From contig CAVVVC010000012.1 in the NCBI GenBank assembly GCA_963751595.1, positions 248,001 to 312,000 of the forward strand: a DNA stretch of 64,000 nt, read 5' to 3'. The position numbers and the translations under genes are program-made. The DNA is from JAHEGP01 sp963751595 (GTDB lineage: Bacteria > Pseudomonadota > Gammaproteobacteria > Pseudomonadales > JAHEGP01). Position 1 is the stretch's first letter. The number at the start of each line of letters is the position of its first letter. The notes below the pieces were generated by a model, which was given only the letters and a program-made list of their open reading frames with translations, did no database searches and was not told where the DNA came from. This document shows positions 9,209 through 16,738 of this stretch, piece after piece.

Positions 9209-9667
9209 TTAACTGAAATCGCTGACCAGGCGTTGCAGTGTCTCGCGCAGTTGCTGGGGATGCTGCCGCTCCAGCGCCTGCATCTGCTGACGATATTTTC
9301 GTTTTTCTGACCTGTCGAGTTCGCGCCATTGGTCCAACCGCGGAATGTGCGCCGTGGCTTCGGTCAAATGAAACACGGGGGCGTATCGCTGTCGCGGACG
9401 GCTTCCGTCATCGAGATAGTCGAGTAAGGTTGCAATCCGAATCGCCGCCTCGGTGGTGTCCACCTGCTGACTGAGCGCCCCCCGGGCCAAGACCACGATG
9501 CTCATGCGCGCCTGGCGTCGGGCCAGGTTGTCGGTAGGTGTCGGTGACTGCTGGTGGGTTCTGCTGGCTCGGAACAGCTGCCAAAGCAGACTTATCGCCC
9601 AGGTAAACAGACCAGCGATAATCAGTATGGCGATGGTGATGACGGGGGTGAGCGAACTACTTTCCAT
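9209..9667 (-). CDS. DUF2489-like membrane-anchored protein
   Basis: A 152-residue protein with one N-terminal transmembrane helix (about 9-31), followed by a cytoplasmic helical domain rich in Arg, Gln and Leu. Its size and layout, including ARRQARMSIVVLARGALSQQ and a region starting TEAAIRIATLLDYL, match my recollection of the DUF2489 family of Pseudomonas-like bacteria. No function is known. It converges on the cysH-like gene with a 35-base gap. Confidence 0.6.
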   Translation of the reverse strand: MESSSLTPVITIAILIIAGLFTWAISLLWQLFRASRTHQQSPTPTDNLARRQARMSIVVLARGALSQQVDTTEAAIRIATLLDYLDDGSRPRQRYAPVFHLTEATAHIPRLDQWRELDRSEKRKYRQQMQALERQHPQQLRETLQRLVSDFS

Positions 9668-9836
9668 AAGAATCCTCGGGGTTCAATGCCTGGTCAGTGG
9701 TCGTGGGAGAAGCGCTACGTGGCTAATATACGCAATAATCCTGAGAACCCGATCACAGTAATCGTTCGAGGAGCATGGGTCAGCTGACGGGGCTGCTAAA
9801 TTTTTACTATTCCCCCTAGCAAACACGGAAACAGCA

Positions 9837-11057
9837 GTGCCGAAGAAAACCAAGCACGAGGTAGACTGGTGCGTTTGCCCCGCTGAGGAAAATGTGCCGG
9901 TCTGGCAAAGCCAGCTCGACCGGCTGGTTCCCCAGGAGCTTTTGCTGGACCCCAAGCAGCGAATCAGAAGTCGCATTCTGGCCTACCTGCTCACCCTGGG
10001 GGTCATCAGTGCGGTAACGGCGGAACTGGCCTTTCTCATTCTCACCCTTGGCCTCGAAAAGGGCAATATGTGGGCGAGTCATGGCGCCGCCGTGGCGATG
10101 ATTCTGGTATGCCTGCTTAGCCTGGTCGTGCTCAAAGTGGGAAAATCGATGTCACTGGCGGCGAACACGCTACTGACCTCATTATTCCTGATGACCGCAA
10201 TTTATGTCGGCTCTCTGGCCAACGTGTCCGCGCCGCCCCTGTTTATCTGGATGGCAGTGGTGATGCTGGCGTTTGTTGTTGGCGGGCGCCGCGCAGGGTA
10301 CCTCTGGCTGAGCATTGTTATGTTCAGCAGCCTGGCAGTGTTGGGCTTGCATGCGGGCGGCGTTCGATTCGGCTTCCTCCCCAGTCTGGAAATGAATCCC
10401 TACTACCTGTCGTTGATCATGCTGGTTACTGCCTACGGTGTGATCGGCGTGGCCTGTGGTATCAGCGCTTCTGCGGTTGAGCAATACCAAGATCGAATCA
10501 ACAGTGAGCGTGACCGTTTCCATCGGCTTTCAGAGCTCGACTCCCTGACCGGCCTGCTCAATCGTCGCGCGTTCTACCAGCTATTGAACACCCTGGCCGC
10601 CGAAGAAAAAGACGATATTCACCAATGCTCGCTGATTTACATCGATCTGGACAGGTTCAAGCAGGTGAACGATACCCTGGGTCATTTGGCCGGCGACCAG
10701 GTGCTGGAGACCGTTGCAACTCGGCTACGGCAATCGTCCCGGGAAACGGATTTTATCGCCCGCCTTGGCGGCGATGAATTCGCCGTAGTCATGATGGGAG
10801 CCGGTGCCTGCAACCGCGAAACCGTGATACAGCGTGCCAATTCCATCCTGCGCTCACTCAAGGAGCCCATTGTCTGCGACGGTAGTGAGGTGTCCGTCGG
10901 TGCCAGCGCCGGTATAGCGATTTACCCGCAGCATACCGACGACATCCTCCAGTTGGTGCCCCTTGCCGACCATTCGATGTTCCGCGCCAAGACGTCCAGC
11001 ACCCGAATCGTGATAACCGGTCACTACCTGGCGGAAGCCCACGCCAAAGCCAGCTAG
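9837..11057 (+). CDS. Membrane-bound diguanylate cyclase (GGDEF)
   Basis: A 406-residue protein. The N-terminal half holds about six hydrophobic helices (about 50-215), forming a membrane sensor region I do not recognise. The C-terminal GGDEF domain begins LDSLTGLLNRRAFY at about residue 236. The active-site motif GGDEF is intact at about 309-313, and RETD five residues upstream fits the allosteric product-inhibition I-site. It should make cyclic di-GMP from two GTP. The start is GTG at 9837 with only a weak ribosome site, so it could be slightly different. No EAL domain is present. A MITE-like repeat follows the stop by 40 bases. Confidence 0.88.
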   Translation: MPKKTKHEVDWCVCPAEENVPVWQSQLDRLVPQELLLDPKQRIRSRILAYLLTLGVISAVTAELAFLILTLGLEKGNMWASHGAAVAMILVCLLSLVVLKVGKSMSLAANTLLTSLFLMTAIYVGSLANVSAPPLFIWMAVVMLAFVVGGRRAGYLWLSIVMFSSLAVLGLHAGGVRFGFLPSLEMNPYYLSLIMLVTAYGVIGVACGISASAVEQYQDRINSERDRFHRLSELDSLTGLLNRRAFYQLLNTLAAEEKDDIHQCSLIYIDLDRFKQVNDTLGHLAGDQVLETVATRLRQSSRETDFIARLGGDEFAVVMMGAGACNRETVIQRANSILRSLKEPIVCDGSEVSVGASAGIAIYPQHTDDILQLVPLADHSMFRAKTSSTRIVITGHYLAEAHAKAS

Positions 11058-11096
11058 GACTTCGCTTTAACCGGCAGCCGTTTGAGTGCTGGGCCG

Positions 11097-11264
11097 AATG
11101 ACACTTACTTAAGCCGATTCGGGTGTCTACCTCGGCAGGACCGTCGCCGACAGGGATGTCGGCGCAGAGCCCCCAGGGACGGGTTTACGGCGTGTCCTGA
11201 CGGGGCAGATGCCCGGAGCGGCGCTTTGAAAAGCCTACGCATTTCTCCTTAACTAAGTGCCATT
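11097..11264 (+). mobile_element. 168-bp MITE-like repeat, copy B
   Basis: Same length and core as copies A and C. The terminal inverted repeats match at 15 of 17 positions (AATGACACTTACTTAAG against AATGGCACTTAGTTAAG). The flanks GTGCTGGGCC (left) and GTGCTAGGGC (right) agree at 8 of 10 positions. The element lies between the diguanylate cyclase and the SGNH hydrolase genes. Confidence 0.75.
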
Positions 11265-11331
11265 CGTGCTAGGGCATTTTTTCAGGCACTCGGCCCGATC
11301 ATTACCATTCACCCATCAGGATCTTCTTGCG

Positions 11332-11988
11332 ATGCGTTACAGGGTTCAGCTGCTTGTTGTTGCCTCACTGCTCATCGGGCTTCAATCCGCGGCCAGGGCT
11401 GCAGATCCCTATGCTCACGTGATTATCGTCGGCGATTCGCTCATGGCGACAGCGGACAAGGATCCCTACACCAGCACCACGGCGATGCTGCTCAACGTTG
11501 AATATGGCTTGCGCACCACCAATATCAGTCGCTCCGGGCAACTACTCGCGGGCGCCGTCGGTGCTGATGTCGGTGGGACGGTGGCGTACTTGACCGCAGG
11601 CTCTGTTAGCAAGACGGCGGTTTGGATAACCCTTGGCCATAACGACTGGTTTTTGTCCCGTAGCACTCAGCAGATGGGGGACGACTACCGCAAGCTGGTG
11701 ACTTCGATGCCTGTAAACGTCGATGTTTTCTGTGTCGTGCCACCGATCGCGATTTGGGACTATAACCACGAGCTGCGCAACGGCAAGCCCTATGAACACT
11801 TACGGAATATCGTCAGGTTTGTAGCCCACCATTTCGACTGCCAACTGGTGGAGACCGCTGACTGGGTCGGCGAACAGCAATTGTTCGACGGTTCCAGCAT
11901 CCCCGACGGTATACATTTCAGTGGGCTGGCCCATGCTATCTATGCCAGCAAATTGCTGGCAACCCTTCGCCGCGCTACCGTCCCCTAA
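11332..11988 (+). CDS. Secreted SGNH/GDSL-type hydrolase
   Basis: A 218-residue exported protein. The signal peptide has a hydrophobic core VQLLVVASLLIGL and an ARA cleavage site at about residue 23. The blocks of the SGNH fold are visible: GDSL (block I, catalytic Ser), a Gly after SRS (block II), GHND (block III, oxyanion Asn) and DGIHFS (block V, Asp and His). Such enzymes are esterases, lipases or deacetylases acting in the periplasm or outside; the substrate is unknown. ATG at 11332 is preferred over the longer upstream reading because the signal peptide then sits at the N-terminus. Confidence 0.8.
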   Translation: MRYRVQLLVVASLLIGLQSAARAADPYAHVIIVGDSLMATADKDPYTSTTAMLLNVEYGLRTTNISRSGQLLAGAVGADVGGTVAYLTAGSVSKTAVWITLGHNDWFLSRSTQQMGDDYRKLVTSMPVNVDVFCVVPPIAIWDYNHELRNGKPYEHLRNIVRFVAHHFDCQLVETADWVGEQQLFDGSSIPDGIHFSGLAHAIYASKLLATLRRATVP

Positions 11989-12090
11989 GCCTTGCAATGA
12001 GTGCATGAGTTTGCCTGGACTTTGCGTGCAACTACAATTCGGCGATGTCACGGGGTAAAATGCGCGGCCAAACCACGCACAGGGATTGTT

Positions 12091-13272
12091 ATGACCAGTA
12101 TCGGAACACCGTTTTCCAGCACCGCTACCCGGGTGATGTTGCTGGGGGCAGGGGAACTGGGCAAGGAAGTGGCCATCGAGTTGCAGCGCCTGGGCGTGGA
12201 GGTCATTGCTGTCGACCGCTACCCCGATGCCCCGGCAATGCAGGTGGCGGATCGCAGTCATACCCTGTCGATGCTGGATGGCAAGGCCCTGAGAAAGTTG
12301 GTTGAACAGGAACAGCCTCACTTGATCGTGCCGGAGATCGAGGCCATCGCCACCGAAACCCTGGTAGAGCTGGAAGAAGAAGGCTTCATCGTGATTCCCA
12401 CCGCCAGGGCAGCCCGGCTGACCATGAATCGTGAGGGCATTCGCTGTCTTGCCGCTGAGGATCTTGGCCTGGCGACCTCGCTCTATCGGTTTGCCGGTGA
12501 TCACGCTGAACTGGTCGCGGCAGTGAAAGCAATCGGGATGCCCTGTATCGTCAAGCCCATTATGAGTTCGTCGGGAAAAGGCCAGAGCACGATCAAAACC
12601 GAGGCTGATATTGACGCGGCCTGGAACTATGCCCAGGAAGGTGGTCGCGCCGGGGCGGGCCGGGTTATCGTCGAAGGAATGATCGACTTTGATTACGAGA
12701 TTACCCTGTTAACGATTCGGCACCAGGGTGGCACCAGTTTCTGCCTGCCGATAGGGCATCGTCAGGCGGACGGCGACTATCGGGAGTCGTGGCAGCCCCA
12801 GCCAATGAGTGACGTCGCCTGGGAGAAATCCCGGATGATTGCCTCGAGGGTGTGCGAGGCCCTGGGCGGCAAGGGCTTGTTTGGTGTCGAACTGTTCATA
12901 AAGGGCGATGATGTGTACTTTAGCGAAGTTTCACCTCGACCCCACGATACCGGGATGGTCACCTTGATCTCCCAGGATCTGAGTGAATTTGCCCTGCACG
13001 CCCGGGCAATCCTCGACCTGCCGATACCCAATATCTCCCAGCACGGCCCCTCGGCCTCCAGCGTCATTCTGGTGGACGGCCATTCCAGCAAGACGGTATT
13101 CGGTGACCTGGAACGGGCATTGGAGCAGCCCGATACCCAACTGCGCCTGTTTGGTAAGCCGGAGGTGGCGGGGCGGCGCCGGATGGGCGTTGTCCTGGCG
13201 CGGGCGGGTTCAGTAGAAGCCGCCCGGGACAAGGCCAATCACGCTGCCGCTGCGGTGAGCGTCAAGTTGTAA
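12091..13272 (+). CDS. purT: Formate-dependent phosphoribosylglycinamide formyltransferase (GAR transformylase 2)
   Basis: A 393-residue ATP-grasp enzyme, almost the same length as E. coli PurT. It begins with the dinucleotide-like loop LLGAGELGKEVAIELQRLG (about 16-34). The ATP-grasp core has IVKPIMSSSGKGQS (about 152-165), and the metal-binding end has FFIKGDDVYFSEVSPRPHDTG-like sequence, read here as ELFIKGDDVYFSEVSPRP. It formylates GAR using formate and ATP in purine synthesis. ATG at 12091 follows AGGGA by six bases. Upstream in-frame codons belong to the spacer after the SGNH gene. Confidence 0.95.
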   Translation: MTSIGTPFSSTATRVMLLGAGELGKEVAIELQRLGVEVIAVDRYPDAPAMQVADRSHTLSMLDGKALRKLVEQEQPHLIVPEIEAIATETLVELEEEGFIVIPTARAARLTMNREGIRCLAAEDLGLATSLYRFAGDHAELVAAVKAIGMPCIVKPIMSSSGKGQSTIKTEADIDAAWNYAQEGGRAGAGRVIVEGMIDFDYEITLLTIRHQGGTSFCLPIGHRQADGDYRESWQPQPMSDVAWEKSRMIASRVCEALGGKGLFGVELFIKGDDVYFSEVSPRPHDTGMVTLISQDLSEFALHARAILDLPIPNISQHGPSASSVILVDGHSSKTVFGDLERALEQPDTQLRLFGKPEVAGRRRMGVVLARAGSVEAARDKANHAAAAVSVKL

Positions 13273-13291
13273 ACCGGTTCCGAACCGGTTT
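13271..13291. repeat. Perfect 21-bp palindrome at the purT stop codon
   Basis: AAACCGGTTC and GAACCGGTTT are exact reverse complements separated by one base. The palindrome overlaps the last bases of the purT TAA. No T run follows, so it is not a standard terminator. It could be a weak hairpin or a binding site. Confidence 0.5.
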
Positions 13292-13443
13292 CAAACCGTC
13301 TCCACCCCATGCAGGCTGTGTTTGGCTGCGGTGGTTCAGCCAGGCCACGGCTTCGGCCGGTTGTGCGAATCCGTCTCACTTCTCTCCATCCCGTCCGTTC
13401 TGCCTGTCTGGTGGGGCATTTTTCACTCGCCGGGTGCGACTGA

Positions 13444-13472
13444 CTACTCCTCATGGGAAAAAAAAGGAGTAG
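13444..13472. promoter_or_regulatory. Inverted repeat upstream of ald
   Basis: CTACTCCT (13444-13451) and AGGAGTAG (13465-13472) are perfect inverted repeats with a 13-base spacer that contains a run of eight A. It lies 80 bases before the ald start, where a regulator site or mRNA hairpin could act. The surrounding 13292-13552 region holds no gene that I can support. Confidence 0.35.
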
Positions 13473-13552
13473 AATCGATCCGACGTCCATAAAATTCGGG
13501 GCTCGGAAGGGCCAGCGCCCAAGCACCGATGCCCGTTGCGGAGAACGCCGAT

Positions 13553-14671
13553 ATGTTGATTGGGGTACCCAGGGAGATCAAGAATCACGAGTACCGCATT
13601 GGCCTGACCCCGGCGGGGGTGGGGGAGTTGGTGCGGGCCGGCCACGAAGTGCTGGTGGAAACCCGGGGTGGGGCATCGATCGGGTTTGAGGACGATGACT
13701 ATCGGGCCGCCGGCGCCCGGGTAGCCGACAGTGCAGGGCGAATATTCGAAACAGCGGAGATGATCGTCAAGGTCAAGGAGCCACAGCCCGGGGAATGCAA
13801 GATGCTTTCGCCGGGGCAAATACTGTTTACCTACCTGCATCTGGCACCCGACCCTGACCAAACCGAATTACTGATTCGCAGCGGGGTTTCGGCCATTGCC
13901 TATGAAACGGTAACCGACGACCGTGGTGCCTTGCCATTGCTGGCACCCATGAGCGAGGTGGCAGGGCGGATGGCGATTCAGGCCGGCGCATTCTATCTCG
14001 AGAAAGAGAACGGTGGTCTCGGAGTTTTGCTCGGCGGTGTACCCGGGGTCGAGGCGGCCCGGGTACTGATCATCGGTGGAGGCGTGGTGGGGGAGAATGC
14101 GGCGCGCATGGCCGTGGGCCTTGGGGCCAAGGTGTCGGTGCTGGATCGCTCCCACGATCGGCTCAAGTACCTGGACAGCATTTTCTCGGGCCGGCTGCAA
14201 ACCATTTATTCCACCGCCGAGGCGATCGAAAAATATGCGCTCGAAGCAGACCTCGTTGTGGGAGCAGTGCTGATTCCCGGCGCCGCTGCTCCCAGGCTTA
14301 TCAGTCGCGAACTGGTCAGTCGAATGAAAAAAGGCGCGGTGATGGTCGATGTTGCCATCGATCAGGGTGGCTGCTTTGAAACCAGCCGAGCTACCACCCA
14401 TCAGGACCCGGTCTATGCGGTCGATGAAGTAATCCATTACTGCGTGGCGAACATGCCGGGAGGTGTTGCGCGTACCTCAACCATGGCGCTGACCCACGCG
14501 ACGCTGCCATTTGCGGTGAAACTGGCTGATCGGGGCCTGCAGGCCCTGGTCGACGACCCTCACTTGCTCAATGGCCTGAACGTGCACGCGGGGATGCTGA
14601 CCTGCCGGCCGGTGGCAGAGGCCCTGGGGTACCCGTTTGTAGAACCCCTGACAGCGCTGGAAAATCGCTGA
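13553..14671 (+). CDS. ald: Alanine dehydrogenase
   Basis: A 372-residue protein, the usual length for NAD-dependent L-alanine dehydrogenase, which interconverts alanine and pyruvate plus ammonia. It starts MLIGVPREIKNHEYRIGLTP, with the conserved substrate-binding Arg and Lys. The NAD fold carries VLIIGGGVVGENAARMAVGLG (about 170-190), and HYCVANMPGGVARTST (about 295-310) is the family's C-terminal signature. ATG at 13553 has GGAGA about eight bases upstream; the upstream ATG at 13529 would add eight unconserved residues. It stands alone between purT and the opposite-strand DUF503/nadC pair. Confidence 0.94.
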   Translation: MLIGVPREIKNHEYRIGLTPAGVGELVRAGHEVLVETRGGASIGFEDDDYRAAGARVADSAGRIFETAEMIVKVKEPQPGECKMLSPGQILFTYLHLAPDPDQTELLIRSGVSAIAYETVTDDRGALPLLAPMSEVAGRMAIQAGAFYLEKENGGLGVLLGGVPGVEAARVLIIGGGVVGENAARMAVGLGAKVSVLDRSHDRLKYLDSIFSGRLQTIYSTAEAIEKYALEADLVVGAVLIPGAAAPRLISRELVSRMKKGAVMVDVAIDQGGCFETSRATTHQDPVYAVDEVIHYCVANMPGGVARTSTMALTHATLPFAVKLADRGLQALVDDPHLLNGLNVHAGMLTCRPVAEALGYPFVEPLTALENR

Positions 14672-14734
14672 AACCTTACCGCGGCGCGCTCTCTGCCGCG
14701 CAGGTGTCAACGACGAGCCGGGAGCACGCCAGCG

Positions 14735-15013
14735 TCAAAGGTATTCCCGTTGCTGCTGATACAGCACGGCATCGAGCTGGCTGGCATGCTCCGCGATCGC
14801 GGCGCAGGTGCTGTCCACCGCCGCTTTGTTGTGCCCAACACAGATAAAACTCCATTGTGCTTTGTCCCACTGATCGGGGTAGGCGCTTTCACAGGTCGCG
14901 ATATTGCTGAGTCGACCGAAGCGATCCTTCAGCCCCCTCAGCCGCCTGCGCTTTTCCTTCAGCGATCGGCAGCCTTCAAGGTGAAAGTCGAGGGTGAGGA
15001 GAGCGACCTGCAT
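14735..15013 (-). CDS. DUF503 (YlxP-like) small protein
   Basis: A 92-residue protein starting MQVALLTLDFHLEGCRSLKEKR, a good match to the DUF503/YlxP family. These are small conserved proteins of unclear role, often near translation genes. The ATG shares one base with the nadC stop (TGATG), so the pair is coupled. The preceding TTG is not the start. Confidence 0.8.
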   Translation of the reverse strand: MQVALLTLDFHLEGCRSLKEKRRRLRGLKDRFGRLSNIATCESAYPDQWDKAQWSFICVGHNKAAVDSTCAAIAEHASQLDAVLYQQQREYL

Positions 15014-15858
15014 CAAACGGTTTCGAAGCGCATCGAGAGGTCGATGGCAGAGGCATCCTTGGTTAGCGCGCCAATCGAAATAAAGTCGACGCCGCTCTTG
15101 GCAATATTGCGAATCGTTTGTCTGGTCACTCCGCCGGAAGCCTCCAACCTGGCCTTGCCCGCATTGACCCGAACCGCTTCGCGCAGTTGGTTGTTGCCAA
15201 AGTTGTCAAGCATGATGACATCGGCATCCGCATCGAGGGCCTGTTGCAGTTGTTGCAGATCCTCGACTTCGACTTCCACCTGGCGGTCCGGGTGATTGCG
15301 GCGGGCCTGCGATACCGCCGCGGCGATAGACCCGCAGGCCGCGATATGATTTTCCTTGATCAGGAAAGCATCGAACAGGCCCAGCCTGTGATTTTTACAG
15401 CCACCGCAGAGCACCGCGTACTTCTGCGCGGTGCGCAGCCCCGGGACCGTCTTGCGGGTATCGAGAAGGACTACGTCGGTGTCCGCAACCAGATCGGCGT
15501 AGACCCGGGCATTAGTCGCGGTCGCAGACAATAGCTGAAGAAAATTGAGCGCTGTGCGTTCACCGGTGAGGATGGCACGCGCGTTACCTCGCACTGTGAA
15601 CAAGTGCTGATCCGCCGTCACCATCTCGCCATCGTTGCAATGCCATTCCACCAGAACGTCCGGATCGAGCCGGCGGAAAACCTCATCAACCCATTCCTGT
15701 CCGCAGAGGATGGCATGCTCGCGGCTGATAACGTGGGCCACTGCAGTGCGCTCTACGGGAATCAATTCCGCGCTAATGTCGCCGCTGCCAATATCCTCCC
15801 TGAGTGCGGTGTCGACAGCCTGTCGAAGGTCGGGTAAAAACTGTTCGGGTACTCGCAT
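15013..15858 (-). CDS. nadC: Nicotinate-nucleotide pyrophosphorylase (carboxylating)
   Basis: A 281-residue quinolinate phosphoribosyltransferase, which turns quinolinate and PRPP into nicotinate mononucleotide in NAD synthesis. Typical stretches are REDIGSGDISAELIP near the N-terminus, ERTALNFLQLLSATAT (about 105-120), DTRKTVPGLRTAQKYAV with substrate-binding Arg and Lys, and ASGGVTRQTIRNIAKSGVD near the end. ATG at 15858 gives the family length; a longer reading to 15966 adds 36 residues with no family resemblance. It is followed by the overlapping DUF503 gene. Confidence 0.95.
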   Translation of the reverse strand: MRVPEQFLPDLRQAVDTALREDIGSGDISAELIPVERTAVAHVISREHAILCGQEWVDEVFRRLDPDVLVEWHCNDGEMVTADQHLFTVRGNARAILTGERTALNFLQLLSATATNARVYADLVADTDVVLLDTRKTVPGLRTAQKYAVLCGGCKNHRLGLFDAFLIKENHIAACGSIAAAVSQARRNHPDRQVEVEVEDLQQLQQALDADADVIMLDNFGNNQLREAVRVNAGKARLEASGGVTRQTIRNIAKSGVDFISIGALTKDASAIDLSMRFETV

Positions 15859-16005
15859 AGTGGGGACTCGATGAAAACAGGGGCATAGTTTACCAGCACT
15901 GATAGCCGGAATCAGCGCCCATGTCATATTAGCGGACGCTACCCGGCTGCGTTTGAGCAGCGACATCGAAATGCCGCCGCAGCCGCGGCTTCGCTGAACC
16001 GGCGG

Positions 16006-16512
16006 TCAACCCTGAATGAGCAGCAACTCTCCGTCCCGCTGGCGCAACTCGATGGCTTTCAACGCGCTCATGCCCAGCAATACCGGTTGGTCGTAGCCCA
16101 TCGCCGGATTGATGCTGGCGCTGACATTGCGCAGGACAATGCTACCGATAACGATTTCTTCGATGACGGTGGAATGCACCTCGATTCTACCATTGGCCGT
16201 GTTAGCGATGCTGGACGGCCCGCGGGGTAAACCCAGCCGCTGCGCCAGTGCTTCAGGCAGCACCACATCCGTTGCGCCGGTGTCCACCAGCAGGGTAACA
16301 GGCTTACCGTTGATACGGGCGCGGGCGAAATAATGGTGCTGGTGATTGGCCTGCAATACAACCGTTTGTCGGCCGTCGGCGGACACCGCGGTGCGGGGCG
16401 CCTGGTTGGGGTTCTGCCGCTCCTCCAGCCAATCATTGAAGGCCAGGCTGGCAATGCCAAGCACCAACAACCAGGCGAAAGCCAACATGCCTATACCGGC
16501 TTTCCTGCTCAT
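16006..16512 (-). CDS. Membrane-anchored retropepsin-like aspartic protease
   Basis: A 168-residue protein. One N-terminal transmembrane helix (about 8-26) anchors a periplasmic domain. That domain shows the single-chain retropepsin layout: VTLLVDTGATDVVLP, with the catalytic DTG at about residues 78-80, and a later LLGMSAL flap/substrate loop at about 145-151. This matches the bacterial TIGR02281-type clan AA proteases, which probably work as dimers. GGAGG is placed 8 bases before the ATG. Target unknown. It lies upstream of nadC on the same strand with a 147-base gap. Confidence 0.78.
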   Translation of the reverse strand: MSRKAGIGMLAFAWLLVLGIASLAFNDWLEERQNPNQAPRTAVSADGRQTVVLQANHQHHYFARARINGKPVTLLVDTGATDVVLPEALAQRLGLPRGPSSIANTANGRIEVHSTVIEEIVIGSIVLRNVSASINPAMGYDQPVLLGMSALKAIELRQRDGELLLIQG

Positions 16513-16738
16513 TCTGCCGGCCTCCAGGGCTGCATGTCAGTGCTCCGCTTTGTCCTGTACCGATTATCAGGAATAGTGGGTTAGGTGATTTGTGAGGCCC
16601 GTCGCTTTTTGGCGATGATCCCGGCGCCTGCGGATCCTGACAACTATAATTTTCTTGCCGGGTTGCGCCTGTTTAATAGCGTTTTATTGTAACAGGTTAT
16701 CGCCGGGCGCAATTCCACGGTTAACGGGGTTTTATCGG

